From the NCBI GenBank assembly GCA_034440135.1, contig JAWXBP010000198.1, positions 1-37,311 of the forward strand: 37,311 nucleotides of DNA, in the 5' to 3' direction. The position numbers were made by a program, and so were the translations under genes. Positions within the stretch are counted from its first letter, which is position 1. Every line of letters begins with the position of its first letter. This document shows, in pieces, positions 24,438 to 32,925 of this stretch. The notes under the pieces are model-generated. The model did not search any database, was not told where the DNA came from, and saw nothing but the letters and a program-made list of their open reading frames with translations. This DNA comes from Planctomycetia bacterium. GTDB taxonomy: Bacteria > Planctomycetota > Planctomycetia > Pirellulales > JALHLM01.

Positions 24438-24540
24438 GTTGTGGCATGGTCTCCCGACCGTGCCACCGTCTCGACCGCAGGTCTCCCAATTCCGGGCGTC
24501 ACCTGGTTGCCGTGGCACGGTCGGGAGACCGTGCCACAAC
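24438..24540. repeat. 103-bp MITE-like element, copy 2
   Basis: Arms GTTGTGGCATGGTCTCCC... and ...GGGAGACCGTGCCACAAC match copy 1 at 23108-23208, and the core shares the words CGACCG(A/C)AGGTCTCCC and CGTCACC. Fragments of the same arm flank it (GTGGCATGGTCGGGAG at 24419-24434, and CGTGCCACAACATTTCA from 24551), suggesting nested or partial insertions. No open frame or transposase is present, so any mobility would need to be in trans. Confidence 0.78.
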
Positions 24541-24599
24541 AAATTTGCTTCGTGCCACAACATTTCACCGACAGCATTTCACTGACAACATTTCATTTT

Positions 24600-25931
24600 C
24601 TACGCCAAGGTTTCAATCAGGCCGATCAGCGGCATGAACAACGCCACGACGATGAAGCCGACGGCGCCGCCCAAGACCACGATCAGCAAGGGTTCGATGA
24701 GCTTGGTCAAGCTTTCGGTCAACACGGCGACCATTTCGTCGTACGTGTCGGCAACTTTGTAGAGCATCGTATCGAGCTCGCCGGTTTCCTCGCCGACGTC
24801 CACCATGTTCACGACCAGGTCGTCGACGATTCGCTGATTCACCTTCATCAGGTAAAACAGCGGGCCGATGACCGGCACGAAGATAAACCACAGGATCAAC
24901 GTGATCGGATTGAACCGCGGCCGGGAGTGTTCCTTCATCGGCCGGGCGATCGATTCACCTTCGCGGATCGCGTCGTAAATCTTCCCGTACATATTCTCGA
25001 AGATGTAGTTGCCGGAGGTTTCCTTGGTGATGTTCAGGGCTTCCAAGATCGGTACGCCGCTGGAGACCAGCGTGCCCAACGTGCGGGTGGTTCGCGCGAC
25101 GATGTTCTTCTCGATGATCTGTCCGAACACCGGCATCTTGAGGATGAATTGATCCCACCCGGCGCGCCCGGCCTCGAATTTTCGCAGCAGCTTGATGCAG
25201 AGCCCGAACACGACCGGAAACAGCGGCAGCGTGTACCAGTAGTTACCGACGAAGGACGAGATCGCGACCAGCAACAGCGTGATCGGCGGCAGTTCGGCTT
25301 CGAAGTCGGTAAAGATCTTGATGAACGCCGGCACGATGAAATACATAATGCCGGTCACGATCGCCACGGCGACGGTGACGACCATCACCGGGTAGATCAT
25401 GGCGCCGACGACTTTCCGTTTCAGCGCTTGCGACTTCTCCTGGAACTCGGCCAGACGACGGAGAATGACTTCCAAGGCGCCGCCGGCCTCGCCGGCCTTG
25501 ATCATGTTCACATAGAGTCGATCGAAGGCCTTCGGGCACTTGGCCATGGCCTCCGACAGCGTGGCCCCGGCTTCGATTTCATCGCAGACGTCGATCAGCG
25601 CATTCTTGAGCGCGCCGCCTTTTTGCTGGCCTTCCAGAATGCGGAGGCTGCGCAGAATCGGCAGGCCGGCGTCTTGCAGAATGGACAATTGCCGCGTGAA
25701 CGTGGTCAACAGCTTGCCGCCCACGCCGCCCAGCGCGAACGACTTCTTGCGCCCGCCGTCCTTTTTCTTTTCGACCGTGCCTTTTCGGGCTTTCTTGACG
25801 GTGATCTTCGTGACGAAGTATCCCATCGCCCGGATTGTCTGCTGCGCCTCTTCTTCATTGGCGAGCTCGTCGGTGACGCCTTTGACTTCTTGCCCCTGGG
25901 CGTCCATCGCTTCGTACTGAAAGACGGGCAT
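24600..25931 (-). CDS. pilC: PilC/GspF inner-membrane platform protein
   Basis: 443 aa. Starts MPVFQYEAMDAQGQEVKGV, the standard PilC/GspF opening. Two repeats of the T2SSF domain follow: FTRQLSILQDAGLPILRSLRILEGQ with FDRLYVNMIKAGEAGGALEVILRRLAEF, then TRTLGTLVSSGVPILEALNITKETSGN with LVVNMVDVGEETGELDTMLYKVAD. The C-terminus has a strong membrane segment (IEPLLIVVLGGAVGFIVVALFMPLIGLIE). The second domain carries an extra hydrophobic stretch (NPITLILWFIFVPVIGPLFYL) between GESIARPMKEH and LVVNM that ordinary PilC/GspF proteins do not have. The family anchors the assembly ATPase and pulls pilin subunits into the fibre. AGGA about 7 bases before ATG 25931 supports the start. It is the only PilC in the window and serves two PilB-like ATPases. 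Confidence 0.94.
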   Translation of the reverse strand: MPVFQYEAMDAQGQEVKGVTDELANEEEAQQTIRAMGYFVTKITVKKARKGTVEKKKDGGRKKSFALGGVGGKLLTTFTRQLSILQDAGLPILRSLRILEGQQKGGALKNALIDVCDEIEAGATLSEAMAKCPKAFDRLYVNMIKAGEAGGALEVILRRLAEFQEKSQALKRKVVGAMIYPVMVVTVAVAIVTGIMYFIVPAFIKIFTDFEAELPPITLLLVAISSFVGNYWYTLPLFPVVFGLCIKLLRKFEAGRAGWDQFILKMPVFGQIIEKNIVARTTRTLGTLVSSGVPILEALNITKETSGNYIFENMYGKIYDAIREGESIARPMKEHSRPRFNPITLILWFIFVPVIGPLFYLMKVNQRIVDDLVVNMVDVGEETGELDTMLYKVADTYDEMVAVLTESLTKLIEPLLIVVLGGAVGFIVVALFMPLIGLIETLA

Positions 25932-25984
25932 GGCACTGTCCTAATGCTGCGTGGCTGCTGTGTGGATGTGAATGTTGTGTGTAT

Positions 25985-26062
25985 TCAAGTGATGAGTGCA
26001 GAGTGATGAGTGATGAGTTTTAGGAACGGATAATTCATCATTCTTCATTCCGCATTCATCAG
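25985..26062. repeat. GATGAGT direct repeats and facing TTCATCA words
   Basis: GATGAGT occurs at 25991, 26005 and 26012, and the opposite strand words TTCATCATTCTTCATTC and GCATTCATCAG follow at 26035-26062. The stretch can form a loose hairpin in the 136-bp gap between the PilB and PilC genes. It resembles the ATGACGAA-type repeats elsewhere in the window but is more degenerate. Confidence 0.4.
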
Positions 26063-26067
26063 TTCCC

Positions 26068-27789
26068 TTATCCGTCCACGACCGTTTCTCGAATCACTTC
26101 TTCCAACGTTGTCGTACCGAGGTAACATTTTTCCAGGCCGTTGTCGCGGAGGGTGATCATTCCGTAGCTGACGGCCGAGTTGCGCAATTCATCCGTCGAG
26201 GCGTTCTGCACGATCATGTCGCGCAACTCGTCGTTCATGATCATCAACTCGAACAACCCGACGCGTCCCTTGTAGCCGGTATTGTTGCAGCCTTCACAGC
26301 CGCGACCTTTGAAGAACTTCTTGCCCACGATGGCGTCGGGCGTGAGTCCCACGTCGAACAGCATTTCCGTCGTCGGCTGCTGTTCTTCCTTGCAGCGCTG
26401 GCAGACGCGCCGGACCAGCCGCTGGGCGAGGATCGCCTCGACCGTGGCGGTAATCAAGAACGGCTGTACGCCCATGTCTTTCATGCGCGTGATCGTGCTG
26501 GGGGCGTCGTTCGTGTGCAACGTGCTGAACACCATGTGGCCGGTGAGCGACGCCTGCACGGCGATCTCAGCGGTTTCCAAGTCGCGAATCTCGCCGACCA
26601 GGATGCGATCGGGATCCTGCCGGAGAATCGACCGCAGGCAGGCCGCGAAGCTGTTGCCGATCGAATGGTCGATCGGCACCTGGATGATGCCGTCGATGTC
26701 GTACTCGATCGGGTCTTCGGTCGTGATCAGCTTGTCTTCGATGTGATTCAATTCGCTGAGCGCGGAATACAGCGTCGTCGTTTTGCCGGAGCCCGTCGGC
26801 CCGGTGACGAGCACGATCCCGTTCGGCTTGCCGATCACCTTGCGGAAATCGGCCAGAATGTCCTGATCCATGCCGACCGCGTTCAGGTCGAGCTTCACTA
26901 CGCTGCGGTCGAGCACTCGCATGACGACGCTCTCGCCGAACATCGTCGGCAGCACCGCCACGCGCAAGTCGACGGGATGTCCGCCGACACTGAGCTCGAT
27001 GCGGCCGTCCTGCGGCAAGCGGCGCTCGGCGATATCGAGGTTCGCCATGACCTTGATGCGGGTCGTGATCGCGAAAGCCAGATGGCGCGGCGGCGGCACC
27101 ATTTCGTAGAGCACGCCATCGGCCTTGATGCGGATCTTGAATTCGTTCTCGAACGGTTCAAAGTGCAAATCGCTCGCGTGGTCCTTGATGGCCAACAACA
27201 GCACCATGTTGAGGAGCTTACGGACCGGCGCGCTATCGGCCAGCGCTTCGACGCTGGTCAGATCGATCGGACCTTCTCTGCCGATCAACTCCGCGGCGGC
27301 GGCCAGTTCCTCGTCGTTCTCCATCTGGTTGATCACGTTCTCGACGCTGTCGGTCGAGGCCGCGTAATACCGGTCGAGGGCGACCTTGATGTCCCGTTCG
27401 GTCGCCACGACCGAACGGATGTCATAGCCCAGGAAGTTGCGCAGCTCGTCGACGATCGACAACTTCTGCGGATCGCACATCGCCACGACCAACGTGCCGT
27501 CGCGGAAGCTGATCGGGCAGATGCGATACAGTTGCGCCATCGGCTCGGTGACGTAGCCCAGCACTTCGGGCGGGATCACGACGTCCGCCAGGCTGATGGC
27601 CTGCATATTCAACTGTTCGGCCAGCGCCTGCGCCACCTGGTCGTCGGTGATCAGGTTCATTTCCTCGGCGACCTTGCCCAACAACATGTCGGGCCGATTG
27701 GAGTGCTGCTCTTCGAGCAACAGTTCCAATTGGTCGTCGTTGATAAAACCCAAGTCGACGAAAATCTGTCCGATACGGCGAATGGCCAT
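26068..27789 (-). CDS. pilB: PilB/GspE-type assembly ATPase (copy 1)
   Basis: 573 aa. The N-terminal domain begins MAIRRIGQIFVDLGFINDDQLELLLEEQ (GspE/PilB N1 domain; residues about 1-140). The ATPase core has Walker A GPTGSGKTTTL (330-340), the Asp box TTEDPIEYDIDGIIQV, Walker B-like RILVGEIRD and the His box FSTLHTNDAPS. A zinc-binding tetracysteine sits in CQRCKEEQ and GCEGCNNTGYKGR. These are all hallmarks of extension ATPases that power pilin assembly at the inner-membrane base. It lies upstream of pilC and downstream of pilT in a same-strand series. The ATG lacks a clear ribosome-binding site. Confidence 0.95.
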   Translation of the reverse strand: MAIRRIGQIFVDLGFINDDQLELLLEEQHSNRPDMLLGKVAEEMNLITDDQVAQALAEQLNMQAISLADVVIPPEVLGYVTEPMAQLYRICPISFRDGTLVVAMCDPQKLSIVDELRNFLGYDIRSVVATERDIKVALDRYYAASTDSVENVINQMENDEELAAAAELIGREGPIDLTSVEALADSAPVRKLLNMVLLLAIKDHASDLHFEPFENEFKIRIKADGVLYEMVPPPRHLAFAITTRIKVMANLDIAERRLPQDGRIELSVGGHPVDLRVAVLPTMFGESVVMRVLDRSVVKLDLNAVGMDQDILADFRKVIGKPNGIVLVTGPTGSGKTTTLYSALSELNHIEDKLITTEDPIEYDIDGIIQVPIDHSIGNSFAACLRSILRQDPDRILVGEIRDLETAEIAVQASLTGHMVFSTLHTNDAPSTITRMKDMGVQPFLITATVEAILAQRLVRRVCQRCKEEQQPTTEMLFDVGLTPDAIVGKKFFKGRGCEGCNNTGYKGRVGLFELMIMNDELRDMIVQNASTDELRNSAVSYGMITLRDNGLEKCYLGTTTLEEVIRETVVDG

Positions 27790-27860
27790 GAGTGTCAGCG
27801 CTGAGGAGAATAGTCGTGAGTTTTGGTGTCAGTCGTGCGGCGTGAGTAGACGCTTGTTTT

Positions 27861-27962
27861 GAATGTCGAATTTCTAAATCCGAATGACGAATCAATGACG
27901 AATGCTTAAATGACTGAATGAAGGCAAATCACCGCTTCTTCGACATTCGGATTTCGTCATTC
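27861..27962. repeat. ATGACGAA/TCGACATTC palindromic repeats
   Basis: GAATGTCGAA and AAATCCGAATGACGAA at 27861-27891 face TTCGACATTCGGATTTCGTC at 27939-27962, which is complementary to a shuffled version of both left-hand words. A second ATGACGAAT lies at 27895-27903. The words also match the palindrome at 13038-13067. They fill the 178-bp gap between pilT and pilB copy 1 and probably form a hairpin in the transcript. Confidence 0.55.
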
Positions 27963-27967
27963 CTTTA

Positions 27968-29104
27968 CTACCCGTGCCCGCCGGCGCCTTCAGGTTTCGC
28001 TGGTCCGCCGCCTTCGCCGTCTTCGTCGAACAGGCCGCGTTCCGCTGAAGCGATGCGGGCCGCCAGCTCCGCGGGGTTGTTGGACTTCGCCAAACATTCT
28101 TCCTTGATGCATGTACCGTTTTTCCAGAGCGAGAAGAGCGCATCGTCCATCAGGATCATGCCTTGCTTGGCGCCGGTTTGGATGGCCGACGTGATGCGGA
28201 ACGTCTTGTTCTCACGGATCAAGTTGCCGATGGCCGGATTGACGACCAGCATCTCATACGCGGCGACGCGCCCGCCGCCGATCTTGGGCAGCAGGGCCTG
28301 CGACAAGATGCCGATGATCGACACGGAAAGCTGCGTGCGAATCTGGTCCTGCTGATTCGTGGGGAACACGTCGATGATGCGGTTCACGGTGCCCTGGGCG
28401 CCCGTCGTATGCAGCGTGCCGAACACGACGTGCCCCGTTTCGGCGGCGGTGATGGCCGCTTCGATCGTTTCCAAGTCGCGCATTTCGCCGACGAGGATCA
28501 CGTCCGGGTCCTGACGCAATGCCCGGCGAATCGCCTCGGCGAAGCTCGGCACGTCGACGCCCACCTCGCGCTGATTGACCGTCGATTTCTGATGGTAGTG
28601 GTAGAACTCGATCGGGTCTTCGATCGTGATGATGTGATGATCGAGGGTCTCATTGATGTAATTGATCATGCTCGCCAGCGAGGTGCTCTTTCCGGAGCCG
28701 GTCGGTCCGGTCACCAGAAACAGCCCGCGGGGACGCGTGATCAACTCCTTGCAAACCGACGGCAAACCCAGCTGCTCCATGGTGAGGAACTTGTTGGGAA
28801 TCTGCCGGAGCACCATGCCCACGTTGCCGCGCTGCTTGAAAATCGACACGCGGAACCGGGCCGCCGAGCCGAAAGCGAACCCAAAGTCCGCCCCGCCGAC
28901 TTCCTGAAGTTCCTGCTGGCATCGCTCTGGGGCGATGCTCTTCATCAGGCCGACGGTGTCATCGGGCGTGAGCACCTTGGTTTCCAGCTTCCGCATCCGC
29001 CCGTGCAAGCGGACGACCGGCGGTTGGCCGACGGAAATGTGCAGGTCGCTGGCCCCTTGGTTGACCACGGTCTGCAACAACTTGTCGATCAGCAGTGTGC
29101 CCAT
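27968..29104 (-). CDS. pilT: PilT-type pilus retraction ATPase
   Basis: 378 aa. Opens LIDKLLQTVVNQGASDLHISVGQPPVVRLHGRM, the PilT N-terminal domain. The core has Walker A GPTGSGKSTSLASMINYIN, the Asp box TIEDPIEFYHYHQKS, AIRRALRQDPDVILVGEMRDLETI and HVVFGTLHTTGAQGTVNRI, all typical of PilT rather than PilB; it also lacks the zinc tetracysteine. The family disassembles pilin fibres, giving retraction and twitching motility. The C-terminal tail is acidic and Gly-rich (FDEDGEGGGPAKPEGAGGHG), somewhat longer than usual. Its presence suggests the locus makes a retractable fibre or draws on one, not only a secretion pseudopilus. It is separated from the upstream pilB copy by 498 bp. Confidence 0.95.
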   Translation of the reverse strand: MGTLLIDKLLQTVVNQGASDLHISVGQPPVVRLHGRMRKLETKVLTPDDTVGLMKSIAPERCQQELQEVGGADFGFAFGSAARFRVSIFKQRGNVGMVLRQIPNKFLTMEQLGLPSVCKELITRPRGLFLVTGPTGSGKSTSLASMINYINETLDHHIITIEDPIEFYHYHQKSTVNQREVGVDVPSFAEAIRRALRQDPDVILVGEMRDLETIEAAITAAETGHVVFGTLHTTGAQGTVNRIIDVFPTNQQDQIRTQLSVSIIGILSQALLPKIGGGRVAAYEMLVVNPAIGNLIRENKTFRITSAIQTGAKQGMILMDDALFSLWKNGTCIKEECLAKSNNPAELAARIASAERGLFDEDGEGGGPAKPEGAGGHG

Positions 29105-29602
29105 ACGCGGTTCGCAACACCCTCTGGCAAAGAATGAACTGGCGTGGTCAGAACCCAGGGCGGCAAACTGGCCTCGGCCGCCGTGGGTACGTCGAAAAAG
29201 TTAGCGCGGCGTCGGAGCGCGCGCCGTCACCGGTTGGCGACAACACGTCCCCACGCTTCACTAGCAAGTCAAACTTGGAATTCCGGCTATGAGAGATATG
29301 AATGCCCGCCCTGGGGAAAGGTCCATCAGCACGCGCGACGCTTGCTCATCAGCGCGGCCTAAGAGGCCCGGACCACTTCCCGTGACGCCTTCATTATTCG
29401 CTGAGTCGAATCACTCCGACAACTTTTTGCTCAATCTGTCTCAAAATTCGGTTGGCAACTCGGCGAGGCCCCGCCGCATTTAGCGTGGCCTAGGCGGCTC
29501 ATCTCCTGGGCAACGCTTCCTATTTCATTTGCGAAGTGGACGGGCCGTCCGACGATCCATCGCAAGTCGCGATGGCTGCCACGCCAAGCTCAGGGGCGGG
29601 GC
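29105..29602. other. 498-bp gap upstream of pilT
   Basis: This gap between the second PilB-like gene (stop at 29603) and pilT is much longer than the others in the locus, so pilT may have its own promoter. No convincing sigma-70 pair, terminator, hairpin or small gene was found in it. Confidence 0.4.
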
Positions 29603-31327
29603 TTAGGCGACTCGATCACCCTCGGTCTTCTTCGAAACTCGTAGCACTTCTTCGATGCTGGTGATCCCTTTCATCGCTTTCAACATGCCGTCGCGGTAAA
29701 GGGTACTCATACCGGCCGCAACTGCCGCCTTACGAATGTTTTGTGACGATTCTCCCTTGAACGCCAGCTCCCGGATCTTGCCCGTCATGAGCATCATCTC
29801 GTAGATGCCCATGCGTCCCCGATAGCCCGATTTCTGACAGTTTCCGCAGCCCTTTCCCTTCATAAAGGTGGCCTTCGCGGCGGCCTCCGGTGAGATCCCC
29901 GCCGCTTCCAACTGAGCCTCGCTGGGCAGATACGGTTGCTTGCATTTCATGCAAATCACGCGCACCAAACGCTGGGCGAGAATGGCAATCACGCTGCTTG
30001 CGACCAGATATGCCGGCACGCCCATGTCGACCATGCGCGTAATAGCACTGGGCGCATCGTTCGTATGTAGTGTACTGAAGACCAAGTGTCCAGTCAAAGA
30101 TGCTTGAATGCCCATCTCCGCTGTCTCGCTGTCACGCATCTCGCCGACCAAGATGATATTGGGCGCCTGCCGCAGCATGGAACGGATGATCCGCGCGAAG
30201 TCGAGCCCGATGCTGTGGCGAACTTCGACCTGATTGATGCCCGGCAGGTAGTACTCGACCGGGTCCTCGGCGGTGATGATTTTCCGGTCCGGGCGGTTCA
30301 AGTCGTTGAGCGCGGCGTACAGCGTCGTGGTCTTTCCGGAACCAGTCGGCCCGGTGACGAGGATGATCCCGTTCGGGCGTCGAATCAGGTTTTGCATCAC
30401 CCGGAAGTCGGCCTCCGAGAGCCCCAGCTGCCGCAAACCGACTTTGATGCTGTCTTTATCCAGAATACGCATAACCACGGATTGACCGTGGTTAGTCGGC
30501 AGCACGCTGACGCGGAGATCGAGCTCTTTCTCGCCGACCGTCACCTTGATCCGCCCGTCCTGGGGGCGTCGCCGCTCGGCGATGTCCATCTTGGCGAGAA
30601 TCTTGAGACGTGACAGCACGGCGCCCAACAACCGTCTGGGGGGGCTATCGCGTTCGACCAGCACGCCGTCGATCCGGTAGCGGACCCGGATGCGATCCTC
30701 AAATGGCTCAATGTGGATGTCCGAAGCCCGCAGCTGGACGCCTTCGGTGATGATCAACTGCACCAAGCGGACGATTGGCGCGCTGGTTTCGTCAACGATT
30801 TCCTCGCCCCCCCGGGCGTCATCGACCGTTTCCGTGAAGTCGATGGCGGTGTCCGTGAACTCCTGAAGCATGGAGTCGGCCGACTCGCCTTCGGTCTGCC
30901 CGTAATTGCGATTGATGGCCTCCAGGATTTGCTCGCGCGGCGCCAGGGCGATCCGCACGTCGCGATTCAGGATAAATCGCAGCTTTTCCTGGGTATCGTA
31001 ATCGAGCGGATCGTCCACGATCACGGTCAGTGTGCCGTCGTTCTCGGCCAGCGGTAGGACGCAGTTTTCCCGCGCGACCGACTCCGGCAGCAACTCCACA
31101 ACTGACGGCGGAATCTTGACTTCCGCGAGATTGACGTATTCCAGCCCGTGCTCCTGGGCCAACGCACGGGCCACGTCGTTGCTATCGGCATAACCGAGCC
31201 GGATCAGAGCGTCGGCGATTTTGGTGCGCTGCTGCTTGGCGAGCTGCTCGGCCTCCGCCAATTGGTCCGGGCTGATGATCTTCAGACGGATCAGGATCTC
31301 GCGAAAATCGAGCTTCTTGGCAGCCAT
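29603..31327 (-). CDS. PilB/GspE-type assembly ATPase (copy 2)
   Basis: 574 aa. Same plan as the other PilB-like gene: N1 domain FREILIRLKIISPDQLAEAEQLAKQQ, ASDIHIEPFEDRIRVRYRIDGVL, Walker A GPTGSGKTTTLYAALND, AEDPVEYYLPGINQV, NIILVGEMRDSETAEMGIQASLTGHLVFSTLHTND, and the zinc cysteines CMKCKQPYLPS and GCGNCQKSGYRGR. The two ATPases are clearly paralogous but differ through most of their length, so this is not a recent duplication. It is first in the minus-strand series. Either the two act in different steps (pilus versus secretion), or one is specialised. An AAGGA lies well upstream of the ATG (about 14 bases), giving only weak support. Confidence 0.94.
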   Translation of the reverse strand: MAAKKLDFREILIRLKIISPDQLAEAEQLAKQQRTKIADALIRLGYADSNDVARALAQEHGLEYVNLAEVKIPPSVVELLPESVARENCVLPLAENDGTLTVIVDDPLDYDTQEKLRFILNRDVRIALAPREQILEAINRNYGQTEGESADSMLQEFTDTAIDFTETVDDARGGEEIVDETSAPIVRLVQLIITEGVQLRASDIHIEPFEDRIRVRYRIDGVLVERDSPPRRLLGAVLSRLKILAKMDIAERRRPQDGRIKVTVGEKELDLRVSVLPTNHGQSVVMRILDKDSIKVGLRQLGLSEADFRVMQNLIRRPNGIILVTGPTGSGKTTTLYAALNDLNRPDRKIITAEDPVEYYLPGINQVEVRHSIGLDFARIIRSMLRQAPNIILVGEMRDSETAEMGIQASLTGHLVFSTLHTNDAPSAITRMVDMGVPAYLVASSVIAILAQRLVRVICMKCKQPYLPSEAQLEAAGISPEAAAKATFMKGKGCGNCQKSGYRGRMGIYEMMLMTGKIRELAFKGESSQNIRKAAVAAGMSTLYRDGMLKAMKGITSIEEVLRVSKKTEGDRVA

Positions 31328-31763
31328 AGTCCGTAGCTGTCCTTCTTGCTAAGTGGAGCTAGCCAGCCCGCGATGCGGGAAGCGTTCTCCGGGTAAACAG
31401 AACGAGCCCAGCCCAATGCGGAATTCCACGTTGCGGCGCGACGGCCGCACCGCAGGCGCAAACCATGGCGCACACAGCACTTCGATATCGCACTGTGATT
31501 ACTACAGGCCGCTGCCCAACCGGTCGTGGAGAGGAGCGTTCCGAGGAGCGGCCCAAATGCCTCTTCCGTATTCCAATCGCCGAATTCGCTTCCGTGGCTC
31601 TCTGGCAACGGGGCCAGAAAATCGGCGATCGCCGCGCAACCGAACGACGCTAACTTCCGCAACAGTCCAGACTAATGATGGCTCAACGGCGTGTCAACCA
31701 AAGCCTGCCCAAAGCGCCATGATTGCCTGATTGATGAGACCTCATAACCTTGCGGCGGTTGAC
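31328..31763. other. Gap upstream of the ATPase series
   Basis: This region should hold the promoter of the pilus locus (transcribed leftward). A short hairpin CCCGCGATGCGGG (about 31369-31381) lies near the gene start. Overlapping short frames on both strands have Arg/Pro-rich, shadow-like sequence and are not called. No clear -35/-10 pair was found. Confidence 0.4.
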
Positions 31764-31801
31764 AAAAAAAGCCCTCCTCACCCGAAGCGGGGAGGAAGGC
31801 T
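31764..31801 (-). terminator. Intrinsic terminator of the Cys-rich protein gene
   Basis: Read on the minus strand, AGCCTTCCTCCCCGCTTCGG followed by GTGAGGAGGGCTTTTTTT gives a GC-rich stem (AGCC..TCCTC with GAGGA..GGCT and an inner CCC/GGG) followed directly by seven U residues. It lies 35 bases past the stop codon at 31836. This is the best intrinsic terminator in the window. Confidence 0.85.
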
Positions 31802-31835
31802 GTTTGATTGGGTCGTCTAAGAGCGCCGCTTTGAA

Positions 31836-32819
31836 CTAGCGGAACTTCGCGTCCGCGTCCAGAATCTGAGCTCGCAGCGACTCGCGCAGCCGGTCGAGTT
31901 CCGCCCGCAGTTCCTCGTTTTCCCTTTGCAGGTCGCGCTCCGGTTTGGGAGCGGATTTCCACGGTGAAGCCCCCACCGGGGACAACGACCATTCGAGGCC
32001 AGCCGTGCGGGCTTCGAGTCTCAGTTCCGTGGCGACTTCGCGCAATTGGTCGGCCCGGAAGTACATTTCGCAATCTTCCAGTTGATCGGCTGACTCGGCC
32101 ATCTGCCGGCTCACTCGACGCAACAACAGAATCAACTCCTCGGAAGGCGCCCCTTGGGCCGTTTGTGGCGAGGCGCCAGGCGTCCAAGTGACGGCTTCGG
32201 AGGTGGCTTCGCACGGGGCGGCGAGGCATTCGCCGGCGGCTTCCGAGGCACGGACTTCCGCCACGAAAGCATCCTTTGCGGTTAATTCCGTCGTGGTGTC
32301 GATCGGCTGATAAACCGTGCCCATCAACGTACCGAGACCCATGCGATCGCGAATCTCCAGCAGAATCTCGGCTGGTTCGCCGGGCTGGATTTCGTCCTGC
32401 GGTTCCGCAACGGCGGGGAGCCTGTCAAAACTCAATCGCCCCTGCTGGTCGCAGCCGAAGTTGCCGCATTCAGGCTGCCACGATAACGAACTGCCGGACG
32501 GCGCCCCTCCGCTCGTAACGTAAGGACATTCGGAATCCAAATAGGCGGTCAATTCCACGCCACTTTCGCTGCCAGGGATCACGGTCCAGTCTCCCCAGCA
32601 TCCCGACCAAAGGTTTTCGGATTGAGCATCGAGCCAGGTCAGAATCGAGTTGCAAGACTTGCAGCAGTTTGCGCAACAGCCGCCGTCGCACGAGGCCTTG
32701 TCACTTGGCATGGCAAACAATTCGGCCGGCGGCTCGTCGGCCAAGGTTTGGGAGGCTGAGCATAGCGACCATACGAGAGCCGCCAATCCGAGCGAGTGAA
32801 GTCCGTTCCGCTGTCGCAT
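31836..32819 (-). CDS. Secreted cysteine-rich protein with C-terminal coiled coil
   Basis: 327 aa from ATG 32819; AAGGA lies about 8 bases upstream. A signal peptide spans about residues 1-27 (LGLAALVWSLCSASQTLA). Just after it is a cysteine cluster CDGGCCANCCKSC (residues 44-56, six Cys), with further Cys in SGCWGDW, DSECPY and PECGNFGCDQ, suggesting metal binding or disulfides. The middle is acidic and has no recognised domain. The last 30 residues (LQRENEELRAELDRLRESLR) form a coiled coil with heptad Leu. It has a candidate promoter (TATAAT at 32896-32901) and a strong intrinsic terminator, so it is a separate transcription unit. I do not recognise the family; a planctomycete cell-envelope protein is the most likely guess. 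A longer frame to 32996 gives a leader without a signal peptide. Confidence 0.72.
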   Translation of the reverse strand: MRQRNGLHSLGLAALVWSLCSASQTLADEPPAELFAMPSDKASCDGGCCANCCKSCNSILTWLDAQSENLWSGCWGDWTVIPGSESGVELTAYLDSECPYVTSGGAPSGSSLSWQPECGNFGCDQQGRLSFDRLPAVAEPQDEIQPGEPAEILLEIRDRMGLGTLMGTVYQPIDTTTELTAKDAFVAEVRASEAAGECLAAPCEATSEAVTWTPGASPQTAQGAPSEELILLLRRVSRQMAESADQLEDCEMYFRADQLREVATELRLEARTAGLEWSLSPVGASPWKSAPKPERDLQRENEELRAELDRLRESLRAQILDADAKFR

Positions 32820-32895
32820 GGCGCAATCCTTTGTTCGAAAAACATTCCGAGATTCTGGCCGGGCCGCGAGAGCAGCCCGCCTCCGGAGCGGGCGG

Positions 32896-32925
32896 ATTAT
32901 AGGAGTGTCGCGCAATCGAACCCAA
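32896..32925 (-). promoter_or_regulatory. Candidate sigma-70 promoter of the Cys-rich protein gene
   Basis: On the minus strand TTGGGT (32920-32925) and a perfect TATAAT (32896-32901) are separated by 18 bases, placing transcription start near 32889 and a 5' leader of about 70 bases. A hairpin GCCCGC/GCGGGC with 7-base loop (32875-32893) would lie at the 5' end of the RNA. The -35 is weak, and the prediction is unverified. Confidence 0.45.

Noticed and set aside
23108-24540. Palindromic repeats as a CRISPR array
   Set aside because: Only two full copies over 1 kb apart, no regular spacers and no cas genes.
24414-26006. 530-codon plus-strand frame opposite the PilC/GspF gene
   Set aside because: It is antisense to a clear PilC/GspF gene and has Asp/His/Gln-rich, shadow-like composition, which is common in GC-rich genomes.
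26515-27804. 429-codon plus-strand frame opposite the PilB-type ATPase
   Set aside because: The minus strand encodes an unmistakable ATPase with all its motifs; the opposite frame has no domain.
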